The notes: generated by a model from the sequence alone, not told the origin. Positions 56,546-64,000 are shown, counted from the stretch's first letter. The stretch: 64,000 nucleotides of DNA from Streptomyces sp. GESEQ-35 (GCF_017948485.1 NZ_JAFFSX010000001.1:186001-250000), one strand, 5' to 3'. Translations and numbers: made by a program.

Positions 56546-56639
56546 TGACTGCTGGTGGGGTCCCGTTCTCAACTGTCGCGTGTTGTCGCTGCTGCTGAGC
56601 CCGGCAGTGACTTTCCGTTGCCTCCAGAGGCGTCTCGGC

Positions 56640-57092
56640 TCCGTTTCCCGCCGGTCTGGAGACCTTCTCGCCGTTGCGGTTGAGAGTCGCACTGACCGAG
56701 CACAGGTCGACGGAGGTGAGCGGACGGGCGCGCCGCCGAGCACGAACAGGCCCGGAGGAGGCGTTGCCGGCGACCGTGTCCACGATGTCGATGTCCCAGG
56801 CGGCGATCCGGCTGTCCACGATCTCCAGTGCGGTGACGACGTGCGCGGTGGCGGCGGCCACGTCGGCGGGTGCGATCACCGGGGCGGTCAGGTCGTGCGC
56901 CAGCACGAAGGCGATCTCGGCCTCGATCTTGGGTGGCAGGGTGGGTGCGATGTCGAAGGGTACGCAGGCCGGGCACGCCATGGTGTCGAGCAGGACGCCG
57001 AAGTCGGGCTGATCGACGCCCAGTTGCTTATGCACGACCAGGTTGGTGAGCCCGGCCCTGCGTCCCACGATCCTGGCCCCTGCCGCCACCAC
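56640..57092 (-). pseudogene. 2-keto-4-pentenoate hydratase (MhpD-like) remnant
   Basis: VVGRR-AGLTN-type start, QLGVDQPDFGVLLDTMACP, PPKIEAEIAFVLAHDLTAP (metal Glu pair) and ALEIVDSRIAAWDI then DTVAGNASSG match MhpD residues about 50-150. A frameshift follows, then LTSVDLCSVSATLNRNGEKVS, after which similarity stops. About 50 N-terminal and 70 C-terminal residues are missing. Lying directly after the extradiol dioxygenase, it was once the third enzyme of the meta-cleavage route. Confidence 0.7.
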
Positions 57093-57095
57093 CTC

Positions 57096-58031
57096 TCAGC
57101 TCACCTCGAAGGTCGTGCCGATGCCCATGCCCGTGATCCACTGGGGGACCGGCTCGTAGCTCGTCCACGCGAACGGCCTGTCCACGGCGGCCTGTCCGAT
57201 GAGCCAGGTGCGTATCTCGTGCCCGCCGCTCCCTGCTTGCTCTTCGAGGCCTTCGTCCCCCAGAGCGGTGATCGGCGTGAGGTCCGCGGCGGCCAGCTGC
57301 TTGAGGAACCAGCGGTCCCAGGCGGAGTTGACGTGCGCGTGCGGATCGCCGCCCATGGCCCGGACCCGGGGTTCGCGCGCCGCGGCGAAGGCCTGGAGAT
57401 TCGCACGCCCGTGGATGACCGCCTCCCGCCGCTCGCCGGCCACCGCGGGGTCGCGCGGATCGTTGGGCGGAAGCCAGTGGGAAAGGCCTCCGCTGGCTAC
57501 GACGAGGACGCGCCCGGGGAAGTCGGCGCCGCGGAGGGCCTCGCCGAGGGCTCTGCCGAGCTGCACGCAGCGCGGCATGCTCGGCAGCGGCGGGGCGGCC
57601 GTGTTGACGATCAGCGGTACGAGCGGGACCGGACGCCCGCCGCAGACCATGTCATAGCCCTGCGTCACTCCGTGGTCGACGGTGAGCGAGTAGGACAGCG
57701 ACAGGTCGAATCCGGCCCCCGCGAGCGCGTCGCGCACCGACCAGGCCAGCTGTGCGGCGACCGGCAGTGGCCCGGACCGGCTGCCGAAGTCGCCGAATCC
57801 CACGGCCTGTTCGACGCCGAGGACGAACGGCGGCATCTGGTCGTAGAAGTTCGCGTGAAAGTGGTCGGGGCCGATGACGACGACGGCGTCGGGAGCCAGC
57901 CGGGCCACTGCCTCGGCCACTCGGGCGGCGTCGGCGAGGAACCTGCCGCCGGGCTCCGAGGGCCCGCGCGGCGGCGTCATGGTGGCGAACGGCGAGTGCG
58001 AGATGCCGACCAGGCCGATGATCTCGCTCAT
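57096..58031 (-). CDS. Class III extradiol (LigB/MhpB-like) dioxygenase
   Basis: 311 residues from ATG 58031, in an ATGA overlap with the hydrolase. MhpB-type motifs: LVGISHSPFATMT (Fe ligand His), VVVIGPDHFHANFYDQMPPF with the acid-base His, SLTVDHGVTQGYDMV, RVLVVASGGLSHWLP and PHAHVNSAWDRWFLKQL. It cleaves the ring of a catecholic acid such as 2,3-dihydroxyphenylpropionate to a semialdehyde. The exact substrate is not readable from sequence. Confidence 0.85.
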   Translation of the reverse strand: MSEIIGLVGISHSPFATMTPPRGPSEPGGRFLADAARVAEAVARLAPDAVVVIGPDHFHANFYDQMPPFVLGVEQAVGFGDFGSRSGPLPVAAQLAWSVRDALAGAGFDLSLSYSLTVDHGVTQGYDMVCGGRPVPLVPLIVNTAAPPLPSMPRCVQLGRALGEALRGADFPGRVLVVASGGLSHWLPPNDPRDPAVAGERREAVIHGRANLQAFAAAREPRVRAMGGDPHAHVNSAWDRWFLKQLAAADLTPITALGDEGLEEQAGSGGHEIRTWLIGQAAVDRPFAWTSYEPVPQWITGMGIGTTFEVS

Positions 58032-58906
58032 ACGGGATCCTTGCCGAGGACGAGGAAATCGCGGTGGGCGCGCAGGAACTCGCCCGGCTTCTCCCACTGC
58101 GGCCAGTGGCCCGCGTCCGTGATCACGTGCAGGCGGGCGTCGGGCAGCCAGCGCAGCAGCAGTTCGGCCTCGTCGAGCCCGCCGGTGGGATCGTGATCGG
58201 TCCACAGCAGCAGCGTCGGCGCGGTGACCTTGCCGACCCAGGCCGGGCGCCAGGCGAAGTCCTTGCGTATCTCGGGGTCCTGGAGGACGAGCGTGTTGGT
58301 GATCGCCTGAAGGAACCCGGGACGGCTGTAGACCGCGCGACGGAGGTTCACCAGCTCGTCGGTCACCATCTCCTTGTGGTGGAACAGGAACTCCACCCGG
58401 CGGCGTACCGTCTCGTCGCTCGGATCCCGGACGGCGGCCAGCGTGCTCTCTCGCATCCGGACCATCACCTCCGGCTTGTCGGTGATGTTGCCGGGCGTGT
58501 TGAGAACGAGCCGTTCGACGCGGTCCGGGTGGTGCGCCGCGGTCCAGGCGGTCACCCAGCCGCCGAGCGACTCGCCGGACAGGTGCGCCGAGTTGATGCC
58601 CAGGGCGTCCATCAGCCCGAGCAGGTGGGCGGACAGGACGTCGATGGTGTACGGCTTGTCCGGCAGGTCGGACCAGCCGTGGCCGACCATGTCGTAGGCC
58701 GTGACGCGGAAGTCCGCGGCCAGTCCCGCGATGTCGCGGGCGTACGCCTCCAGGTGTCCGCCGGTGCCGTGCAGCAGGATCAGGTCGGGGCCCGACCCGG
58801 CCCGCAGCACCCGGGTGCGCACGCCGCCCACGTCGACGTGCCGGAGTTCGTGGTCGACGTCGGCCAACTCGCCCCAGAGGCTTATGTGTTCGGGCAGCGC
58901 GCTCAT
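58028..58906 (-). CDS. Meta-cleavage C-C bond hydrolase (MhpC-like alpha/beta hydrolase)
   Basis: 292 residues from ATG 58906. LILLHGTGGHLEAYARDI (oxyanion HG), AYDMVGHGWSD, nucleophile Ser in HLSGESLGGWVT, the Asp in LLLWTDHDPTGG and the His in VITDAGHWPQWEKP form the triad. This is the MhpC/BphD pattern. It hydrolyses the ring-fission product made by the adjacent dioxygenase. Overlaps on both sides (ATGA) give tight coupling with the cupin and dioxygenase. Confidence 0.87.
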   Translation of the reverse strand: MSALPEHISLWGELADVDHELRHVDVGGVRTRVLRAGSGPDLILLHGTGGHLEAYARDIAGLAADFRVTAYDMVGHGWSDLPDKPYTIDVLSAHLLGLMDALGINSAHLSGESLGGWVTAWTAAHHPDRVERLVLNTPGNITDKPEVMVRMRESTLAAVRDPSDETVRRRVEFLFHHKEMVTDELVNLRRAVYSRPGFLQAITNTLVLQDPEIRKDFAWRPAWVGKVTAPTLLLWTDHDPTGGLDEAELLLRWLPDARLHVITDAGHWPQWEKPGEFLRAHRDFLVLGKDPV

Positions 58907-59406
58907 CGTGAGTCCTCTCCGAAACGGGCCCGCGCCTCGGCGACGGTGGCCAGGCCCGCGCTCTGCCGCCGTCCGACGCCCAGCAGGCCGAGCAGCCGGG
59001 AGTTCTCGATGGTCAGGAACTCGACCGGCGCGGTGGCTGAGGCGTTGTAGTGGCGGTGCCACGTCCACGGTGGGGTGTAGATGAAGTCGCCGACCGACCA
59101 GGACTCGGTCTCGTCCTCGACCTCGCTGTACCCCTCGCCGCTGATGACAAAGTGCACCGTCTCGTGGTGGTGCCGCTGCATGTCCGAGCTCAGCCCCGGC
59201 GGGATGGTCTGCCGGAAGATCTCGAAGGTGGTGGTCGGCAGCTTGCCGGCGATCGAGAGCGTGGTGGGGTTGTGCACCTGGTCGGCCGGCAGCGTCTCGA
59301 GCTGCGCCGCGTGCACGACGACCGGGCGGGCGGCGCCGGGCCGCACGGTATCGGAGATCGCGCCGAGGAAGTCGGCCAGCGCGAATCCGTCTCCTGACTG
59401 GGCCAT
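58903..59406 (-). CDS. Single-domain cupin, dioxygenase-like
   Basis: 167 residues from ATG 59406. Cupin motif 1 is SDMQRHHHETVHFVISGEG and motif 2 PPWTWHRHYNAS; the ligands are probably His, His, Glu and His. This resembles half of a gentisate-1,2-dioxygenase-type bicupin. It could be a ring-cleavage enzyme, an isomerase, or a helper. It sits between the SDR and the hydrolase with overlapping stops and starts, so it is a fixed part of the pathway. Confidence 0.75.
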   Translation of the reverse strand: MAQSGDGFALADFLGAISDTVRPGAARPVVVHAAQLETLPADQVHNPTTLSIAGKLPTTTFEIFRQTIPPGLSSDMQRHHHETVHFVISGEGYSEVEDETESWSVGDFIYTPPWTWHRHYNASATAPVEFLTIENSRLLGLLGVGRRQSAGLATVAEARARFGEDSR

Positions 59407-60182
59407 CAGATCGTTTCCGTCCTTCCGCCGTCGACCGTGAGCACGGTCCCGTTGATGTAGCTCGCGGCCGCCGAGGCGAGGAAGGCCACGGCCGCCCCGA
59501 TCTCCTCGGGCCGGCCGGCCCGGCCGGCCGGGATGCCCGCGGCGTCGGCCGCGTCGAGGTCCTCGAACGCGACCGCGGTAGTTCGAACGCGAGCGTCCAG
59601 GATCTCCCGGCGGCGCTCGGTCGCCGTGGCGCCGGGCGCCACGCAGTTGACCGTGACCCCTTCGGCCGCGAACTCCCGGGAGAGCAGCTTGGCGGCCGCG
59701 GTGACCGCGGACCGCAGGACCACGGACGTCGCGAGGTCGGGCTGGGGCTGGCGCACCGCCGCGGAGGTCACGAGGACGACCCGGCCGAAGCCCCGCGCGG
59801 CCATGCCCGGCAGGGCGAGCCGCGCCAGGCGCAGCGGGCCGAGCAGCAGCAGCTCGAAGGCCTGCTGCCAGCGTTCGTCCTCGACATCGAGGATGCGGCC
59901 GGGCGGGGGTCCGCCGGCGTTGAGCACGAGGACGTCGAGCGCGCCGTAGCAGTTCTCCACCTCGTCGAAGGCCGCCACGGCGGACTTCGGCTCCGACACG
60001 TCGTTGACCAGCGCGTGAACGATGCCGCCGGTGTCCCTGCCGAGCCGCGACGCCGCGGACCCCAGCGGCTCGGCACGCCGCCCGGTGATGACGACGCGGT
60101 GGCCCGACCGCAGGAGCTGTTCGGCGACGGCGTACCCGATTCCGGCGCTGCCCCCGCCGACGAGGGCGTTGCGAGCGTTGAT
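59406..60182 (-). CDS. SDR-family oxidoreductase with apparent ATC start and no YxxxK
   Basis: 258 residues if translation begins at ATC 60182, which has a perfect AGGAGG (60188-60193) 5 nt away. No ATG, GTG or TTG exists in frame before GTG 59999, and that start would delete the Rossmann motif GGGSAGIG. Other motifs: LDVLVLNAGGPPPG, VNCVAPGATATERR and GRPEEIGAAVAFLASAAASY. At the catalytic site, VVLRSAVTAAAKLL keeps the Lys but has Thr where YxxxK has Tyr, as in a few atypical SDRs. A start-codon mutation or a true rare start are both possible. Stop overlaps the cupin ATG. Confidence 0.7.
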   Translation of the reverse strand: MNARNALVGGGSAGIGYAVAEQLLRSGHRVVITGRRAEPLGSAASRLGRDTGGIVHALVNDVSEPKSAVAAFDEVENCYGALDVLVLNAGGPPPGRILDVEDERWQQAFELLLLGPLRLARLALPGMAARGFGRVVLVTSAAVRQPQPDLATSVVLRSAVTAAAKLLSREFAAEGVTVNCVAPGATATERRREILDARVRTTAVAFEDLDAADAAGIPAGRAGRPEEIGAAVAFLASAAASYINGTVLTVDGGRTETI

Positions 60183-60187
60183 GGCAG

Positions 60188-60193
60188 CCTCCT
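60188..60193 (-). promoter_or_regulatory. Shine-Dalgarno that decides the SDR start
   Basis: AGGAGG on the minus strand, 5 nt before ATC 60182, ideal spacing. It is the main evidence that translation begins there despite the missing ATG. Confidence 0.6.
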
Positions 60194-60242
60194 GGTTTTT
60201 ACGGCACCGCTGGTTCCGTACGCCGGGGTTCGCGGGCGCTGA

Positions 60243-60404
60243 GAGCCTGTGTCACATCCCCAGCCGGATCAGCGCACATCGTCTGGTGCGTGCGATCGCA
60301 AGGCGCCGGAGCGCCCTCGTGGCGGAGCCACGTGGGCGTTTCGCCAACGCGGCGAGCGTGCGTGCCAGGCGGCGGGCGCCCGGCTGGGGATGTGACACAG
60401 GCTC
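60243..60404. mobile_element. MITE-like element in divergent promoter region
   Basis: 162 bp with 25-bp perfect terminal inverted repeats (outer ends GAGCCTGTGTCACATCCCC, reverse complement at the right end) and a 3-bp duplication TGA on each side (60240-60242, 60405-60407). No gene inside. The ends and short duplication suggest mobilisation by an IS5-type transposase. It splits the SDR-IclR intergenic region. Confidence 0.75.
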
Positions 60405-60473
60405 TGAGGTTCCCGGACCGGGTCACCGGTCGCGACGGGTCTATCGTGGCCCGCATGAACCCGGGAACCAACG

Positions 60474-61241
60474 TTGAGTCCCACTGAGCGGGACGGTGGC
60501 GCTCAGGCTGCGGGCGGCCTCGATCGCGCCGCGGCGATCCTCGGCGCCTTCGACGCGACGCACCGCGACCTGACCCTCGCCGCCCTCGTCGCCCGCAGCG
60601 GTCTGCCGCGCTCCACCGCCCACCGCACCGCCGACCGGATGATCCGGCTCGGCTGGCTCGACAAGCCGAAGGACCGGTACCGGATCGGCAACCGCCTGTT
60701 CGAGATCGCGAGCCTGGCCCCGATCCGGCTCCAGCTGCGCGAGGCGGTGCTGCCCTTCCTCCAGGACCTGCACAGCGCGACCAAGGTCACCGTGCAGCTC
60801 GGGGTGCTCGACGGCGCGCAGATCCTGGTCGTCGAGAAGATCACCGGCCATCGGCCGATGCCGATGCTTTCCCAGGTCGGCGGGATCATCCCGGCGCACT
60901 GCTCGGCGCTGGGCCGCGCGATTCTCGCCTACAGCGACCCCGCGACCATCGACGCGGTGCTGGCTGCCGGCCTCGAACGCAGGACGCCGCGCACGCTGAC
61001 CGATCCGGTGGCCATCCTGCGCGAGCTGACCGCGATCCCGCCGCGCGGCTGGGCGGTCGAACGCGAGGAGGGCAACATCGGGGTCAGCTGCGTGGCCGCC
61101 CCGGTGTTCGGCCCGCTCGGCGAGGTCGCGGCCGCACTGTCCGTCACCGGCCCCTCCGGCCTGATCCGGGCGCAGGCGATCGGCCCCGCCGTACGCTTGG
61201 CCGCCGCGGCGGCGTCCCGGGCCTACTGCTCGCGCCGGTGA
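60474..61241 (+). CDS. IclR-family regulator of the extradiol/monooxygenase cluster
   Basis: 255 residues from TTG 60474, the only suitable in-frame start before the HTH. HTH region: AQAAGGLDRAAAILGAFD, LAALVARSGLPRSTAHRT. Effector domain: VTVQLGVLDGAQILVVEKIT, VGGIIPAHCSALGRAIL and GNIGVSCVAAPVFGPLGE. Divergent from the SDR-to-dioxygenase operon and codirectional with the cupin-monooxygenase pair, each side with a CCCACTGAGCGGG-type palindrome. One palindrome overlaps its first codons, suggesting autorepression. Confidence 0.85.
   Translation: MSPTERDGGAQAAGGLDRAAAILGAFDATHRDLTLAALVARSGLPRSTAHRTADRMIRLGWLDKPKDRYRIGNRLFEIASLAPIRLQLREAVLPFLQDLHSATKVTVQLGVLDGAQILVVEKITGHRPMPMLSQVGGIIPAHCSALGRAILAYSDPATIDAVLAAGLERRTPRTLTDPVAILRELTAIPPRGWAVEREEGNIGVSCVAAPVFGPLGEVAAALSVTGPSGLIRAQAIGPAVRLAAAAASRAYCSRR
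60478..60494. promoter_or_regulatory. IclR operator overlapping IclR start
   Basis: GTCCCACTGAGCGGGAC, a GTCCC...GGGAC inverted repeat covering codons 2-7 of the IclR gene. It differs by one base from the reverse complement of the site at 61282-61298. Confidence 0.65.
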
Positions 61242-61279
61242 CCGTCGCCGACTGTCATCGACCGCCGCAGACCAGACCG

Positions 61280-61300
61280 AAGTCCCGCTGAGTGGGACTT
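61280..61300. promoter_or_regulatory. IclR operator upstream of cupin-monooxygenase pair
   Basis: GTCCCGCTGAGTGGGAC (61282-61298) extended by AA/TT to 21 bp, 89 bp before the cupin start. Confidence 0.65.
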
Positions 61301-61388
61301 CTGATTGCCGATCGGGCCGCGCGGCCCGCACGCTGTGAGCGCTGATACACCGACGGCTGGCCGGTGCGGCGACCTCAAGGAGACGACG

Positions 61389-61859
61389 ATGACTCTAGGC
61401 GGCGGCTACATGCTGCCCTCGCGCGAGGGACAGGCGATCGCGGCGATCGGGCTCGGCATCACGACGAAGGCCGACGGCACGTCGACCCGTGACGCGTACT
61501 CGCTGTTCGAGTACACGATCCCCCCTGAGACCGACGGGCCTCCCCCGCACCTGCACACCCGCGAGGACGAGTCCTTCATCTGCCTGGCCGGGCGCCTCGA
61601 CGTCCACCTCGGCGGCGAGGACTTCGTCCTCGAACACGGCGACTACCTGTACCTGCCGCGGGACGTGGTGCATGCCTTCCGCAACCCGTACAAGGAGGAG
61701 TCGCGGGTGATCTCCGTGGTCTCGCCCGCCGGGCTGGAGCGCTACTACCAGGCGCTGGCGGACATGCCGCCAGGACCCAAGGACATCTCGCTGATGAAGA
61801 AGATCATGGAGGACTTCGGCATCGAGCTGCAGCTGCCGCCCGAGGTCGCCCAACCATGA
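61389..61859 (+). CDS. Cupin-domain protein
   Basis: 156 residues from ATG 61389 with AAGGAG 6 nt upstream. Motif 1 PPPHLHTREDESFICLAGRL and motif 2 GDYLYLPRDVVHAFRN give His, His, Glu and His ligands, as in quercetin-dioxygenase-like cupins. A C-terminal helix tail (KKIMEDFGIELQLPPE) follows. Translationally coupled (ATGA) to the flavin monooxygenase, so it probably acts on the same compound, as an oxygenase or isomerase. Confidence 0.8.
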   Translation: MTLGGGYMLPSREGQAIAAIGLGITTKADGTSTRDAYSLFEYTIPPETDGPPPHLHTREDESFICLAGRLDVHLGGEDFVLEHGDYLYLPRDVVHAFRNPYKEESRVISVVSPAGLERYYQALADMPPGPKDISLMKKIMEDFGIELQLPPEVAQP

Positions 61860-63421
61860 GGATCGCGATCATAGGAGCCGGCTTCGCCGGTCTCGCCACC
61901 GCGAAGGTGCTGACCCAGGCCGGTCACGAGGTGCGGGTGTTCGACAAGTCCCCGGACGTCGGCGGTGTGTGGAGCCGGACCCGGCGTTACCCGGGCGTGA
62001 CGACGCAGAGCCCGAAGGCGCAGTATTCGCTCTCCGATTTCCCCATGCCCAAGAGCTACCCGGAATGGCCCAGCGGCGCCCAGGTGCAGGCATACCTCGC
62101 CGCGTACGTCGCCGAGTTCGGCCTCGAATCCGCCCTGCGCCTGAACACCGAGGTGATGGCAGCGCGCCCGGCCGGCGACAGCCGCTGGACGGTCGAGACC
62201 CGTGGTGCCGGAGGAGCGGAGTCCGTCGAGACATTCGACCGGCTCGTCGTCGCGAACGGAGTGTTCTGCGAACCCCTGGTACCGGCGTATCCAGGCCTCG
62301 AGGAGTTCACCGCGGCGGGCGGGCGGCTGCGCGCGGCCACGGAGTTCCATGACGCGGAGGAGGCTCGCGACCAGCACGTCCTCGTCGTCGGGTACGGCAA
62401 ATCGGCCTGCGATGTCGCGGCGGCGATCAGCGGCGTCGCCGCCGGCACCGATGTGATCGCCCGTCAGCTGCTGTGGAAGGTACCGCGCAAGATCGGCGGG
62501 TTCCTCAACTTCAAGCTGCTGCTGCTCACGCGGCTGGGCGAAGGGCTCTTCCGCTACCTGCGACTGCGCGGTCTCGAGAAGTTCCTGCACGGCCCGGGCG
62601 ACGGCCTGCGCCGACGGATGATCAACTCCATCGGCTCGGTCTCGGTACGGCAGTTCGGCCTCGCGAAGCTCGGCCTGGTTCCGTCCGGGCACATGGAGGA
62701 CATCGTCCGCGGAGCCATCGGGCTGGCGAGCGAGGGCTTCTTCGAGGGCGTCGCGGACGGAAGCATCATCGTCCACCGCGACCGGACCATCACGCGGCTT
62801 CTCGCCGGGCACGATGGCCCCGCGGCCGAGCTGAGCGACGGCAGCACGCACCGCGCCGACCTGGTGCTCTGCGCCACCGGCTTCACCCAGGGCGTGCCGT
62901 TTCTGCCGGAGGAGACCCGGCAACGACTGCTCGACGAGCGCGGGAACTTCATGCTCTACCGGCAGATTCTGCCCCTGGGCGTTCCCGGGCTCTACTTCAA
63001 CGGCTACAACTCCTCGTTCTTCAGCCCGCTCAACGCCGAGATGGCGGCCCTCTGGATCGCGGCCGACCTCGCGAAGGCAGTGGCGCTGCCCGACCCCGAG
63101 GCCATGCGTCGGGCTGTCGTCGAGCAGCTGGCGTTCATGGACGAGGCGACGGACACGCATCACTGCCGCGGCACCAAGATCATCCCGTTCTCGATGCACA
63201 ACGTCGACGAAGTACTCGGCGACCTCGATCTCAACATCGGCGCCACGGTCCGGGCCTCGCACTGGCTGGGCGCGGTCAATCCCGCGGCCTATCGGCGGAT
63301 GACCCCGCTGCTGCTGCGGCGGTTGGCACCGAGCGAGCCGCGACCTGAGCCCGGATCCACCGGCCTGATGCCTGCGGACAGCGTCTCCGGAAACAAAGAA
63401 GTGCCCTTCGACCTGCGTTGA
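61856..63421 (+). CDS. Flavin-dependent monooxygenase (FMO/Baeyer-Villiger type)
   Basis: 521 residues from ATG 61856. The FAD site is IAIIGAGFAGLATAKVL with KSPDVGGVWSRTRRYPGVTT. The NADPH Rossmann motif is VLVVGYGKSACDVAAAI, and CATGFTQGVPFLP is the late ATGF segment. The FxGxxxHxxx(W/Y/F) fingerprint is replaced by ATEFHDAEEARD, so it is neither a textbook BVMO nor a standard N-oxide FMO. Expected to hydroxylate or insert oxygen into a cyclic ketone or aromatic precursor feeding the extradiol route. Confidence 0.85.
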   Translation: MRIAIIGAGFAGLATAKVLTQAGHEVRVFDKSPDVGGVWSRTRRYPGVTTQSPKAQYSLSDFPMPKSYPEWPSGAQVQAYLAAYVAEFGLESALRLNTEVMAARPAGDSRWTVETRGAGGAESVETFDRLVVANGVFCEPLVPAYPGLEEFTAAGGRLRAATEFHDAEEARDQHVLVVGYGKSACDVAAAISGVAAGTDVIARQLLWKVPRKIGGFLNFKLLLLTRLGEGLFRYLRLRGLEKFLHGPGDGLRRRMINSIGSVSVRQFGLAKLGLVPSGHMEDIVRGAIGLASEGFFEGVADGSIIVHRDRTITRLLAGHDGPAAELSDGSTHRADLVLCATGFTQGVPFLPEETRQRLLDERGNFMLYRQILPLGVPGLYFNGYNSSFFSPLNAEMAALWIAADLAKAVALPDPEAMRRAVVEQLAFMDEATDTHHCRGTKIIPFSMHNVDEVLGDLDLNIGATVRASHWLGAVNPAAYRRMTPLLLRRLAPSEPRPEPGSTGLMPADSVSGNKEVPFDLR

Positions 63422-63714
63422 CGGGGTTTCTTCAGGACCACGTCAAGCATCATCGGCAAGGCGCTGCTGGAGCCGGTGATCCGGCCGGCAGAGCGGCGCG
63501 GTCTGCCGGCGCCGACAGCACCGACGACATGGACCGGTAGGGGCACGGCGCGATGACCGCCTGTTCTGCGGGGCGCAGGTCCCGCCCACGCGGGGTCAAT
63601 TCCTGCGCTCCCGGCGAACGAACGATGGGAGAAGGGCGCGATGCGCCAGTCCGACGAATGGGCGGCAACCCGAAGCTGACGACCGAACACGAAAGGCCGA
63701 GGGCAGAGCGAAAG
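63422..63714. other. Region without a recognisable gene
   Basis: 293 bp after the monooxygenase. Open frames exist on both strands but none shows codon bias, an RBS or a motif. No hairpin directly after the stop. Confidence 0.4.
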
Positions 63715-63846
63715 TCAGGTAGCGATGTGGGGAGTGCCAGTCATGCTGGTGCTCTCGGGGATCGCGGCGATCACGTCGATTTCCAGTGCTGCGTCCAGGG
63801 CCAGGTCGGTGACGCCGACCGCGGTGCGGCTTGGCAATGGGCCACC
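63715..63846 (-). pseudogene. RidA-family C-terminal fragment
   Basis: The minus frame reads LPSRTAVGVTDLALDAALEI then DVIAAIPESTS, the RidA C-terminal PARTAVGV...LVEIDVIA block, and ends at a stop at 63715. The N-terminal two-thirds are absent. Unlike the RidA-like gene at 11128, this piece retains the substrate-binding Arg. Confidence 0.5.
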
Positions 63847-63898
63847 AAACCATATCCGGTATGCCTCATTGAGACCTGTACAGCCTAAATCCGGCTCT

Positions 63899-64000
63899 TC
63901 ACAATCCAGGGTGTAGTCGTGGCCTGAAGCTGCCGGTTTCCAGCAGGGATCTGGCGATGTAGTTGGTGAGGTTGCGGAATCCGAGGGCGGAGCCGCGGAG
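63899..64000 (-). pseudogene. Transposase C-terminus at window edge (ISL3/IS1096-like, complete state unknown)
   Basis: The minus frame from the right edge reads LRGSALGFRNLTNYIARSLL then ETGSFRPRLHPGL and a stop. The GFRNxxNYxxRSLL pattern is the C-terminus of IS204/IS1001/IS1096-type transposases. The remainder lies beyond the window, so it may be intact; typed as pseudogene only because it cannot be verified. GGCTCTTCACAATCC just outside the stop may be its terminal repeat. Confidence 0.45.

Noticed and set aside
60456..60488. Ten-codon leader frame (MNPGTNVESH) before the IclR gene
   Set aside because: No regulatory codon run, no attenuator hairpin, and it ends inside the operator; probably chance.
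61745..63262. 505-residue minus-strand frame opposite the flavin monooxygenase
   Set aside because: Shadow; the plus strand has both Rossmann motifs and an ATGA link to the cupin.

Overview
The window is high-GC DNA with strong G/C bias at third codon positions, many GTG and TTG starts, dense ATGA/GTGA stop-start overlaps, and families typical of soil actinomycetes. Transposase remnants, a LppU-like lipoprotein and choice-of-anchor proteins fit a Streptomyces or close-relative chromosome. No tRNA, rRNA or CRISPR array was seen. I had only the sequence, so family names come from motif recognition and not from searches.

Layout. (1) 0-6.3 kb: a mannoside-utilisation locus with a secreted GH38-type mannosidase (running off the left edge), a mannose-6-phosphate isomerase, a ROK sugar kinase and a LacI repressor. 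An identical 14-bp palindromic site lies before each of the two divergent operons. (2) 6.6-9.2 kb: a NarL-type two-component system divergent from a six-helix DUF308-like membrane protein, with palindromes between them. (3) 9.3-17 kb: a scarred accessory zone. It holds a complete ISL3 element with perfect ends and 8-bp target duplications, fragments of IS982, IS5 and ISL3 transposases, and broken pieces of aldo/keto reductase, panB and LysE genes. Small enzymes (DHFR-like, VOC, RidA, DinB, MBL hydrolase, thioesterase) are scattered among these. (4) 17.2-27.4 kb: a phytase-like secreted esterase with a dockerin-like tail, then a purine-nucleoside regulon made of a BMP/NupOPQ-type ABC importer, a DeoD phosphorylase, a glutamine-amidotransferase-like protein, a LacI regulator and an adenosine-type deaminase. 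Two identical CAAAACGTTTTG operators sit before its two transcription units. (5) 28.9-32.2 kb: a large secreted subtilase. (6) 32.2-39.6 kb: a hydroxyquinol-type aromatic or alicyclic acid cluster (maleylacetate reductase, intradiol dioxygenase, TIM-barrel isomerase/dehydratase, NTF2-like protein, shikimate-dehydrogenase-like protein, EthD-like protein) with an IclR regulator and an ACS-type MFS importer. (7) 40.2-48.3 kb: a phenylacetate-CoA-ligase-type enzyme, a soluble GAF histidine kinase with its response regulator, and a five-gene Liv-type ABC importer. Three copies of a CTCCAnnTGGAG palindrome precede the three units. (8) 48.4-56.2 kb: an X-Pro-dipeptidyl-peptidase-like hydrolase, lipoproteins, phosphoglucomutase and an IS110 scar. 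(9) 56.2-63.4 kb: a second aromatic cluster (extradiol dioxygenase, C-C hydrolase, cupin, SDR, then IclR, cupin, flavin monooxygenase) with a decayed hydratase gene and a MITE in its divergent promoter region. The right edge enters another transposase.

Working together. Three catabolic islands (6, 7, 9) each pair enzymes with a dedicated regulator and visible palindromic operators; two also carry a transporter. The IclR operators of islands 6 and 9 share the core CCACTCAG-Y-GG, so cross-regulation is possible. The best candidates for undescribed biology are island 7, an apparent CoA-ligase/importer regulon read by a cytoplasmic GAF sensor, and island 6, where a shikimate-dehydrogenase homologue has lost the usual carboxylate-binding serines.
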